Notes under the pieces: generated by a model
The model's input: the letters and a program-made list of their open reading frames with translations, nothing else
What the model was told of the DNA's origin: nothing
The model's database searches: none
Part shown: positions 6,421-13,352 of the stretch, in pieces
How positions within the stretch are numbered: the first letter of the stretch is position 1
How the letters are laid out: each line of letters starts with the position of its first letter
Made by a program: the position numbers and the translations under genes
Source: Desulfobacterales bacterium
GTDB taxonomy: Bacteria; Desulfobacterota; Desulfobacteria; Desulfobacterales; UBA5852
DNA: 13,352 bases
NCBI GenBank assembly: GCA_030066455.1
Contig: JASJBQ010000059.1
Location: 1 to 13,352 of the forward strand
Direction: 5' to 3'

Positions 6421-6484
6421 CGCGGCCCTGTCACCCGCGCACGTGTCGAGGGGGCCGCGCGGCGCCCGTCTTGACGGCGGGCGC
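6421..6484 (-). terminator. GC-rich hairpins after the sensor kinase
   Basis: Just downstream of the kinase stop is a stem GCGCCCG/CGGGCGC (6462-6468 with 6478-6484, nine-base loop). Beyond it, an eight-base inverted repeat CGCGGCCC/GGGCCGCG lies at 6421-6428 and 6452-6459. No U-run follows on the minus strand, so this may be a leaky or Rho-assisted terminator, or an mRNA-stabilising element between the kinase and the small unknown gene. Confidence 0.35.
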
Positions 6485-6491
6485 TTGCGGT

Positions 6492-8954
6492 TCAGCGCGT
6501 TTTCCGGCCCTTGGGCCTGAAAGGGATGACTTCCGGCGCGTGGTCGGACGCCTGGGGCGCCGTTTCGCCGGGGGGGTTCTCGGCCGGCGGGGCGTCACGG
6601 CCCCCGCCGCCGGGTGCGGTTGCGAGGACGCCGTGGATCATCCGGGAGAGCCGATCGATGCTGAACGGCTTCTGGATGACGCCGTCGCAGCCGCGCTTGA
6701 GAATGCGGGCCGCCTCGCCGTCGATGCTGTAGCCGGTGGCCAGGATGGCCTTGACGCCCGGCTTGATGTCCCGCATCCGGTCGTAGACTTCGCCGCCGCC
6801 CAGATCGGGCATGATCATGTCCAGAATGACGAGGTCGATCTTGGCCAGGTTTTCACGGAATACGCGGATGGCGTCGCGGCCGCTGCAGGCCTCCAGCACC
6901 TGGAACCCCAGTTTTTTGAGCATCCGGCCACTGATGTCCAGCACGGAAGGCTCGTCGTCCACCACCAGAATGCAGCCGCTGCCCTGGATGACGCTCTGGT
7001 CCTTGTACCCGATTTCATCGACCTTGCGCGAAGAGGCCGGCAGGTAGATAAAAAAGGTGGACCCGTAGCCGCGCTGGGAATCCACGTCGATATAGCCGCC
7101 GTGTCCCTTGATGATGCCGTAGGCCGAGGCCAGGCCCAGCCCGGTGCCGCGCCCCAGTTCCTTGGTGGTGAAGAAGGGCTCGAAAATCCGGCGCTGAATT
7201 TTCTGCGCCATCCCCACCCCGGTGTCGGCCACCATGGTCAGGACGTATTCGCCGGGCTTGATCTTGTAGTTGCGCCGCCGGATCTGCCCGTGGTTGACGT
7301 TCATGGTCTTGATGAACAGCTCGCCGCCCTCGGGCATGGCGTCAGCGGCATTGTTGAGGAGGTTGATCATAACGTGCTCGAGCTGGCTGCGGTCCCCGGC
7401 GATGGTGTGCAGTTCGGCCCCGCGGTTGGCGGATATGGTGATGGCCGGGTGGGTCTTGCGGAAGGTGGCCACCGTGCGCGTCACGAGCTCGTTGAGGTCC
7501 AGGCCCCGGATGCGGTATTTGCCCTTGCGCGCGTATCCCAGCAGTTGGGAGGTGAGTTGGGAGCCGTTCTCGACATGTTCCTGGATCTTCTTGAATTCCT
7601 CCAGACGCGGATCGTCGTCCTCGGTGTCCAGCAGCAGCAGCGACACGTTGCCCTGGATGGCCATGAGCAGGTTGTTGAAATTGTGGGCGATGGCCCCGGC
7701 CAGCGTGCCTACGGCCTCCATCTTGCGCGCGTGCTGGAACTCGGCCTCCAGCTTTTTCTGGTCGTCGATGTCGCGGATAAAGTTCAGCGTGGCCGGATGG
7801 CCGTCCCAGGTGATCATCACCGCGTTGACCTCGACCCAGAACTTCTCGCCGTTCTCGCGCAGCAGCCTGAAATTATATGTCGAGGGAACGGCTTCCCCCT
7901 TGAGACGGCGGAAATGCCGCTCCAGGATCATGTTCTGATCCTCGGGCGCCACGTATTCGAAAAAGGCGTGCTCCTCGAGGTCGACGCCCATCTTTGCGCC
8001 CATCTTCTTGGCCTGCGGATTGGGGAATTTCACCTGGCCGTCCTGGAGGATGAAAATCGCGTCCGTGGCCGTTTCGATCAGCTTGCGGTATTTCTCCTCG
8101 GATTCTTTGAGCGCCTCGCGGGCGCGCTTGAACTTGTCGATGTCCTTGGTGATGGCCAGCACATAGGGCTGGCGGTTCAGGATAATGAGGTTGGCGGACA
8201 TCAGGCCCGTGCGGACCTCGCCGCTCTTCATACGGAAGGACGCCTCCATGTTGCGGATCGATCCGTTCACGTTGATTTCGTGCATCAGATGCTTCAGGTC
8301 GCCGGTGTCGGCCCAGATGCCGAGCTGTTCGGTGGTTTTACCCACGACCTCTTCGCGGCTGTAACCGGTAAGGGCGGCAAACCCGTCGTTCACCATGGTG
8401 CAGACCCCGTCGCGCAGGCGATTGAGGGTCACGGCATCGGGGCTGATGGCAAAAGCGGTCTGGAACAGGGCGTTGCTCAGCTTGAGCGCACTCTCGGCCT
8501 GTTTGCGGCGGTCGATGTTGCGGGATACGCAGATGCAGCCGGTCAATTTTTTCTCGCCGTCGAACATCCCCGAGATCTGGGTTTCAAACCAGAAACCGGT
8601 GCCGTTCTTGTGGCGGTGCTCCAGGTCGAGCATGGTGGGGTTCATGCCCAGCCGCAGCATCTGCACGGCCCGTTTGAACTGGTCACGGCTGGAGGGCACG
8701 AGGGTGGCCGTGAAGTTGCGGGCACGGACTTCCGCGTGGCTGAAACCGAGGTGCTTCTGCACCGACGGGGTGACGTAGACGGGTTTGAGCCTCCCGTCGA
8801 GCGACCAGATGATGTCGGGGAGGTTGGCGGCCACCGTTTCGTACTGGGTCAGCTGTTCGTCGCGAACGCCCTCCTGCCGGCGCAGGCCGTCGATCTCGGC
8901 CTCCAGCGACTGGATCCGCTGTTCCAGGTCTTGGTATGTGGGTTTGTTCGCCAC
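6492..8954 (-). CDS. Cytoplasmic hybrid sensor histidine kinase, three PAS domains plus receiver
   Basis: An 820-residue two-component sensor without membrane segments. In order: a coiled N-terminus (1-40), three PAS domains (about 38-155, 165-280, 290-405), a dimerisation/phosphoacceptor domain with His424 in GAIAHNFNNLLMAI, and an ATPase domain with N-box INLLNNAADAMPEGG and glycine boxes VADTGVGM and GRGTGLGLA. A receiver domain follows, with phosphorylatable Asp712 in VILDMIMPD and Lys762 in IQKPFS. The first two PAS domains are each followed by the coiled linker typical of PAS-PAC sensors. The residue after the phospho-histidine is Asn rather than the usual acid. The GTG at 8954, preceded by AGGGA at nine bases, gives the N-terminus usual for this group; a GTG nine codons upstream is the alternative. 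No output regulator is adjacent. It starts 48 bases after the reductase gene. Confidence 0.92.
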   Translation of the reverse strand: MANKPTYQDLEQRIQSLEAEIDGLRRQEGVRDEQLTQYETVAANLPDIIWSLDGRLKPVYVTPSVQKHLGFSHAEVRARNFTATLVPSSRDQFKRAVQMLRLGMNPTMLDLEHRHKNGTGFWFETQISGMFDGEKKLTGCICVSRNIDRRKQAESALKLSNALFQTAFAISPDAVTLNRLRDGVCTMVNDGFAALTGYSREEVVGKTTEQLGIWADTGDLKHLMHEINVNGSIRNMEASFRMKSGEVRTGLMSANLIILNRQPYVLAITKDIDKFKRAREALKESEEKYRKLIETATDAIFILQDGQVKFPNPQAKKMGAKMGVDLEEHAFFEYVAPEDQNMILERHFRRLKGEAVPSTYNFRLLRENGEKFWVEVNAVMITWDGHPATLNFIRDIDDQKKLEAEFQHARKMEAVGTLAGAIAHNFNNLLMAIQGNVSLLLLDTEDDDPRLEEFKKIQEHVENGSQLTSQLLGYARKGKYRIRGLDLNELVTRTVATFRKTHPAITISANRGAELHTIAGDRSQLEHVMINLLNNAADAMPEGGELFIKTMNVNHGQIRRRNYKIKPGEYVLTMVADTGVGMAQKIQRRIFEPFFTTKELGRGTGLGLASAYGIIKGHGGYIDVDSQRGYGSTFFIYLPASSRKVDEIGYKDQSVIQGSGCILVVDDEPSVLDISGRMLKKLGFQVLEACSGRDAIRVFRENLAKIDLVILDMIMPDLGGGEVYDRMRDIKPGVKAILATGYSIDGEAARILKRGCDGVIQKPFSIDRLSRMIHGVLATAPGGGGRDAPPAENPPGETAPQASDHAPEVIPFRPKGRKTR

Positions 8955-9002
8955 TGCGTCACATCCCTGGTCGCGTTGCACGTCCGGCGGACCCGCCGGG
9001 CG

Positions 9003-10022
9003 TCAGAACGATCGGTGGACCTGGCTTTCGATGCGCCCGGCCGGGGTGATCCGGATGAAATCGAGTTTGCGCTGAAGCTCCCGGATGGTGGAAGCGCCGC
9101 CGTAGGTCAGCCCCGAGCGCAGCCCGCCGATGATGTCGGCCAGAATCTGCTCCTCGTCCTCGCGGTAGGCCACGTCCAGACTGACGCCCTCGGCCGTCTT
9201 CCATTCGGTCATCCCGCCGTGGAAATCGTCCTGGGCCTCGCTGCTGGCCATGCCGCGGTAGATTTTCACCTTGTATGCGTTGCCCTGCGAATCCTGTCGG
9301 ACGATGACTTCCCCCGGCGTGGGCCGGGTGCCGGCCAACACGCTGCCGATCATGACGAAATCGGCTCCGAAGGCCAGAGCCTTGACGATGTCGCCGGGGG
9401 TGCGGATGCCGCCGTCGGCCACCACCGAGCGGTCCACCCGGGCGCAGTTCTTGATGGCCGTCAGGTTGGGCACCCCGAACCCGGTCTTGATCCGGGTGGT
9501 GCAGACCGAGCCGCCGCCGATGCCCACCTTGACGATGTCCGCACTCAGCGAGGCCAGGTAATCGGCCCCGGCATAGGTGGCCACGTTGCCCGCCATGAGG
9601 CAGGCCTCCCGGCCGAGCATGTCGCGGATCTTCTTCAGGGTCTTGCCGACGTAGCGGGCATGGGCGTGGGCCACGTCGATGCAGAACAGGTCCGCCCCGG
9701 CGTCGCGCAGGGCCTCGGCACGCTCGAGGTCCTCGGTCGAACAACCGATCGAGGCGAAGACCCGGCCCTCGCAGGCCTTGAACATGCGCACGTTGTCCTC
9801 GATCGAGACAAAGCGGTGAAGTACACCGATGCCGCCCTTGGACCCGATGAAATTGGCCATGGCCGCCTCGGTCACGCTGTCCATGTTGGCCGTCATGACG
9901 GGCAGATCGAGCGTGAGCTTGCCGCTCTTGTCGGTGATGGAAATGTCCACCACCTTACGAGATTCCCAGTGGTTGTAGGACGGTACGAGCAGAACGTCGT
10001 CGTAGGTTATGGCGTCGGTCAT
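9003..10022 (-). CDS. guaC: GMP reductase / IMP dehydrogenase family protein, GuaC-like
   Basis: A 339-residue TIM-barrel enzyme of purine salvage. The likely reaction is NADPH-dependent deamination of GMP to IMP. The catalytic loop [17 protein letters not shown] carries Cys174, and the barrel retains [41 protein letters not shown] and [16 protein letters not shown] domains, present in most IMP dehydrogenases, are absent, and the length is close to that of GMP reductase. The flap has [13 protein letters not shown], which resembles the GMP reductase form rather than the Arg-Tyr flap of IMP dehydrogenase, so GuaC is favoured. The ATG follows GGAGG at eight bases. It is the first gene of a unit continuing into the sensor kinase. 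Confidence 0.85.
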   Translation of the reverse strand: MTDAITYDDVLLVPSYNHWESRKVVDISITDKSGKLTLDLPVMTANMDSVTEAAMANFIGSKGGIGVLHRFVSIEDNVRMFKACEGRVFASIGCSTEDLERAEALRDAGADLFCIDVAHAHARYVGKTLKKIRDMLGREACLMAGNVATYAGADYLASLSADIVKVGIGGGSVCTTRIKTGFGVPNLTAIKNCARVDRSVVADGGIRTPGDIVKALAFGADFVMIGSVLAGTRPTPGEVIVRQDSQGNAYKVKIYRGMASSEAQDDFHGGMTEWKTAEGVSLDVAYREDEEQILADIIGGLRSGLTYGGASTIRELQRKLDFIRITPAGRIESQVHRSF

Positions 10023-10064
10023 GGTGGGTTCCTCCGGCGGAACGCCGAACGGGCGTGGCGGTCG

Positions 10065-10093
10065 TTTATAGCATCCCGGTGGGGTGATGGCAA
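10065..10093 (-). promoter_or_regulatory. Near-consensus promoter of guaC
   Basis: On the minus strand TTGCCA (10088-10093) and TATAAA (10065-10070) each match five of six consensus bases and are 17 bases apart. The predicted start, near 10058, leaves a 36-base leader with GGAGG before the ATG. This probably drives the reductase and the kinase behind it. Confidence 0.68.
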
Positions 10094-10298
10094 GGCGTGA
10101 TCCGAAAACGGCCGCTATATTAATCCCTTCCGCGCAGCCGATGCAAGGATTCTTTTAACGCCGCCCTCGCCCCGCCGCCTGAGGCGGAACCGCGGTTGAT
10201 TTTCGCCGCCAGACCCCTTAGGCTGACGCGTTCAAAAGGCTGACGTCGCGGGAGCCTGCCGTCTGACCCGCAACCCCATACGGTTGAAAGGCCGCTAC

Positions 10299-12653
10299 GT
10301 GAAACCTGTCGTTGCCGTGGCCGTGCGCACGCTCGTGGATTTCGTGCTGAAATCGGGCGACCTGGCGTTTGCCTTTAAAGGCAACCGGCGCGCCCTCGAG
10401 GGACTGCGGGCCCACCAGAAGGTCCAGAGCGGCCGGCCGGCCGGCTACGCGCCCGAAGTGCCGGTGCACCACCGCCTCGCGACCGAGCGGATCGTTCTCG
10501 CGATCGACGGCCGTATCGACGGGGTTTTCCGTGATGGCGCGGACACGGTCATCGAGGAGATCAAGTCCACCCGACGCGAACTGGAGACCCTCCGCGACGA
10601 AACCAATGTCCTGCACTGGGGCCAGGCCAAGCTCTACGCCTGGATGTACGCGGCCGAACACGGTCTGGAGCGGATCGACGTCCAACTGACCTATTACCAC
10701 CTCGAGACCGGACGCACGCTCGAAATCCGGCAGCGCTTCGCATTCGAGACCCTGGCCGCATTCGCCGCCGCGCTCGCGGCCGAATTCCTGGCCTGGGCCG
10801 AGGGGCTCGACCAGTGGCGGCGGCGGCGCGACCGCACCATCCAGGCGCTGGACTTCCCCTTCAAAGGCTATCGCGCCGGTCAGCGCCGCATGGCGGTGGC
10901 TGTCTACCGCGCCGTCCAGGAAGGGCATCCGGCCATGATCCAGGCGCCGACCGGGATCGGCAAGACCCTGGGGGCCGTCTTCCCGGCCGTCAAGGCCATG
11001 GGTGCCGGCCTGACCTCGCGGGTCTTCTACCTCACCGCCCGCACCACCGGGCAGAAAGCGGCCCAAAAGGCCCTCGCGCTGCTCTGCGCGGCGGGTTTAG
11101 ACTTTAAAAGCCTGACCCTCACGGCCAAGGACAAGCTCTGCCCCCACCCCGAGGCGGCCTGCACCCCGGAGGAGTGCCCCCGGGCGCGCGGCCACTACGA
11201 TCGCCTCAAAGGGGCCCGGCAGGCCGCCTTCGAGCAGATGGCCCTGGACCGCAACACCCTGACCCGCCTGGCCGCCGACCACGCGGTATGCCCCTTCGAA
11301 CTCAGCCTGGACATGGCCCTGTGGGCCGACATGGTGATCGCCGACTACAACTACGCTTTTGACCCCCGCGTCTACCTGCGGCGCTTTTTCGATGCGGCGG
11401 GCAACGATTTCACCTTCTTGATCGACGAGGCCCACAATCTCGTGGACCGCTCTCGGGAGATGTTCTCGGCCGCCCTCGACAAACAGGCCTTCCTGGAGCT
11501 GCGGCGCGAACTGCGGGCAGACCACCCGGCGCTCTACCGGACCTTGGGACGCATCAACGCCTGGCTGGCCACGGCCCGCCGCGCGTGCCTGGACGGCGGC
11601 GGGGCCGTGGCCGCCGCCGAGCCCCCCGAGGCGCTGCTGCCGCGGCTGATGCGTTTCATGACCCGTGCGGAAAAGTGGCTGCTGCAGAACATCGCCACGG
11701 ACTGGCGGGAAGACTTGATGCAGCTCTATTTCGACGTTTCCGCGTTCCTGCGCGTGGCCGAGCAGTACGACCGGGCCTACGCCACCTGCTACGCAGGCGA
11801 TGCCCGGGACCTGCGTCTCAAGCTCTTCTGTATCGACCCGGCCCGGCAGATGGCCGAAGCCCTCACGCGCTGCCGGGCGGCCGTCTTTTTTTCGGCCACC
11901 CTGACACCCTTCGACTATTTCAACACCCTTTTCGGCGCAGACGCGCGCACCCACTACCTGCGACTGGCCTCACCCTTTCCCCGTAAAAACCTCTGCCTCG
12001 CCATTGACGGGCGCATCTCGACCTACTACCGTGATCGCGCGCAGACGGCGGACGCGGTGGCCGCGGCCGTGGCCGATCTGGTGCGCCACCGCCCCGGCAA
12101 TTACCTGGTTTTCTTTCCCTCCCATGCCTATCTGCAGATGGTGCACACGCGTTTTGACGACCAGTACCCGGACCTGCCCGCCGTCGTGCAGGCGGCCCAG
12201 ATGACCGAAAGCGACCGGGACGCTTTCCTGGCCCAATTCCGCGACGGCAATCCCGATCCGCTGGTGGGCTTCGTCGTCATGGGCGGCATTTTCGGCGAGG
12301 GGATCGACCTCGCCGGCGACCGGCTCGCGGGTGCGGTCATCGTCGGGGTGGGGCTTCCGGGCATCGGGCTCGAGCGGGACCTGATCCGCGACTATTTCGA
12401 AACCCACCGGCAGGCGGGGTTCGATTTCGCCTATCGCCTGCCGGGCTTCAACCGCGTGCTGCAGGCCGTAGGCCGCGTCATCCGCACCTCACGCGACCGG
12501 GGGGTCGTGATTCTTCTCGACCGGCGCTACGGCCAGCGGCGCTACCGCGAGCTGTTTCCGGCCGAGTGGCGCCCGGTGCGTCTTAGGCCCGGGCGCGAAG
12601 TGGCCGCGGTGGTGCAGGCGTTTATCCGGCCCGCGGCCCCCGAGGGGCATTGA
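10299..12653 (+). CDS. XPD/DinG-type Fe-S helicase with N-terminal RecB/Cas4-like nuclease domain
   Basis: A 784-residue predicted DNA repair enzyme. Residues 1-120 look like a PD-(D/E)XK nuclease: His39 in GLRAHQKVQ, Asp74 in GRIDGV, Glu87 and Lys89 in IEEIKS, and the QxxxY motif at Gln109-Tyr113. The rest is a superfamily 2 helicase: Walker A APTGIGKT (Lys222), DEAH box (376-379), FFSATLTPFDYF, and motif VI QAVGRVIR (722-729). Four cysteines between Walker A and DEAH (281, 288, 293, 331) match the iron-sulfur cluster of XPD and DinG relatives, which typically unwind 5' to 3'. The GTG at 10299 follows AAAGG at seven bases; a TTG 15 bases earlier is the alternative. Related fusions occur in other bacteria; their biological job is poorly defined. 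It diverges from guaC across a 276-base gap. Confidence 0.92.
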   Translation: MKPVVAVAVRTLVDFVLKSGDLAFAFKGNRRALEGLRAHQKVQSGRPAGYAPEVPVHHRLATERIVLAIDGRIDGVFRDGADTVIEEIKSTRRELETLRDETNVLHWGQAKLYAWMYAAEHGLERIDVQLTYYHLETGRTLEIRQRFAFETLAAFAAALAAEFLAWAEGLDQWRRRRDRTIQALDFPFKGYRAGQRRMAVAVYRAVQEGHPAMIQAPTGIGKTLGAVFPAVKAMGAGLTSRVFYLTARTTGQKAAQKALALLCAAGLDFKSLTLTAKDKLCPHPEAACTPEECPRARGHYDRLKGARQAAFEQMALDRNTLTRLAADHAVCPFELSLDMALWADMVIADYNYAFDPRVYLRRFFDAAGNDFTFLIDEAHNLVDRSREMFSAALDKQAFLELRRELRADHPALYRTLGRINAWLATARRACLDGGGAVAAAEPPEALLPRLMRFMTRAEKWLLQNIATDWREDLMQLYFDVSAFLRVAEQYDRAYATCYAGDARDLRLKLFCIDPARQMAEALTRCRAAVFFSATLTPFDYFNTLFGADARTHYLRLASPFPRKNLCLAIDGRISTYYRDRAQTADAVAAAVADLVRHRPGNYLVFFPSHAYLQMVHTRFDDQYPDLPAVVQAAQMTESDRDAFLAQFRDGNPDPLVGFVVMGGIFGEGIDLAGDRLAGAVIVGVGLPGIGLERDLIRDYFETHRQAGFDFAYRLPGFNRVLQAVGRVIRTSRDRGVVILLDRRYGQRRYRELFPAEWRPVRLRPGREVAAVVQAFIRPAAPEGH

Positions 12654-12717
12654 AGACCCGCACGAAAGGCCTTAAGGTCTCACCAGGGCCTTGACCGCAA
12701 CACAAGGAGCGACGCGC

Positions 12718-13352
12718 ATGCTGCCATTGACACCCACCACCCCGAGGGAAGAACTCGACGACCGGATCACGCGGTTCCAGCAGGAACTTGCGGCCGCCGG
12801 CCTGGACGGCGCCCTCCTCCTGCAGAACACCGACCTTTTCTACTTGGCCGGCACCGTTCAGCAGGCCCACCTATTCGTGCCGGCCGCCGGCGCCCCTGTG
12901 CTGATGGTGCGCAAGAGCCTGGTGCGCGCCCGGGCCGAATCGGCCCTGGACCACGTTGTGGCGCTTCGAAGCCCGCGGCAGATCGCCGACATCCTCGAGG
13001 CCCACGGTCATCCACCGCCGGAAAGACTGGGAATGGAGCTGGACGTGATCCCGGCCGCGCTCTATCTGCAGTACGCCCGTCTTTTTGAGGATGCCGCGCT
13101 GACCGACATCTCCCCCGGTCTGCGCCGTATTCGGGCGGTCAAATCCGAATATGAACTTGACCTGATGCGCGAGGCCGCCCGCCAGGCGGACGCCGTGGCC
13201 GGCAGCGTAAAAGACCTGATCCGCGAAGGCATGACCGAAGTCGAACTGGCCGGCCGGGTGGAGGCCGAGGCCCGCCGGCGCGGCCACCAGGGCATCGTGC
13301 GCATGCGCATGTTCGGCGGCGAGATGTTCTACGGGCACCTGCTGGCCGGACC
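12718..13352 (+). CDS. M24-family peptidase (Xaa-Pro peptidase-like), 5' part only
   Basis: The first 211 codons of a gene that continues past the right edge. The ATG has AAGGAG eight bases upstream. Residues 1-130 resemble a creatinase-type N-terminal domain (RITRFQQELAAAGLDGALLLQNTDLFYLAGTVQQAHLFV, later RLGMELDVIPAALY). The segment LRRIRAVKSEYELDLMREAARQADAV then enters the metal-dependent M24 catalytic domain. The metal-binding Asp and His residues lie beyond the window and cannot be checked. The enzyme would be cytoplasmic and probably cleaves peptides with proline at the second position, though creatinase-like relatives act on other substrates. It starts 64 bases after the helicase on the same strand without a clear terminator, so co-transcription is likely. 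Confidence 0.88.
   Translation, partial: MLPLTPTTPREELDDRITRFQQELAAAGLDGALLLQNTDLFYLAGTVQQAHLFVPAAGAPVLMVRKSLVRARAESALDHVVALRSPRQIADILEAHGHPPPERLGMELDVIPAALYLQYARLFEDAALTDISPGLRRIRAVKSEYELDLMREAARQADAVAGSVKDLIREGMTEVELAGRVEAEARRRGHQGIVRMRMFGGEMFYGHLLAG

Noticed and set aside
6471..10100. A 1209-codon plus-strand open frame antisense to the kinase and reductase
   Set aside because: Its length is striking, but its sequence shows no family motif and low complexity. Both minus-strand genes have full domain signatures. Long antisense frames arise in GC-rich DNA when stop codons are rare on the opposite strand.
12666..12692. AAGGCC/GGCCTT inverted repeat after the helicase
   Set aside because: Only six pairs with a 15-base loop and no U-run, too weak to call a terminator.

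Overview
The window is GC-rich, with Shine-Dalgarno sites, operon-like packing and several GTG starts. A TRAP transporter and a cytoplasmic multi-PAS hybrid kinase whose N-terminus reads ANKPTYQDLEQRIQSLE point to a Desulfobacterota (deltaproteobacterial, Desulfosarcina-like) chromosome. That placement is inferred from protein style only. I see no rRNA, tRNA, CRISPR array, insertion sequence or phage gene.

Layout. Positions 1-261 are AT-rich and gene-poor. On the minus strand they read as a sigma-54 promoter with an IHF-like site and a candidate activator palindrome upstream, serving a gene just outside the left edge. Next, all on the minus strand, is a tripartite TRAP uptake operon in the order dctQ-dctM-dctP (3529 down to 317). 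It has a good sigma-70-type promoter and a palindromic operator candidate at its head, two hairpins before dctP and a strong intrinsic terminator at its end. Upstream of it, also on the minus strand, are cutA, a small four-cysteine protein and an alpha/beta hydrolase.

A TrmH/SpoU-type RNA methyltransferase (plus strand) is divergent from the hydrolase and convergent, with only 8 bases between stop codons, with a 117-residue unknown protein. That protein lies downstream of a hybrid sensor kinase and a GMP-reductase-like gene, all on the minus strand, with a near-consensus promoter ahead of the reductase. Diverging from the reductase on the plus strand is a large iron-sulfur XPD/DinG-type helicase carrying an N-terminal RecB/Cas4-like nuclease domain. 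It is followed by the 5' part of an M24-family (Xaa-Pro peptidase-like) gene that runs off the right edge.

How the genes work together. The TRAP genes form one uptake system, probably for a 2-oxo acid or similar carboxylate. The reductase belongs to purine salvage; its pairing with the kinase may only be shared transcription. The helicase-nuclease is the best candidate for a poorly described activity, since one chain carries apparently intact helicase, iron-sulfur and nuclease motifs. The most informative non-coding signal is the sigma-54/IHF arrangement at the left edge.
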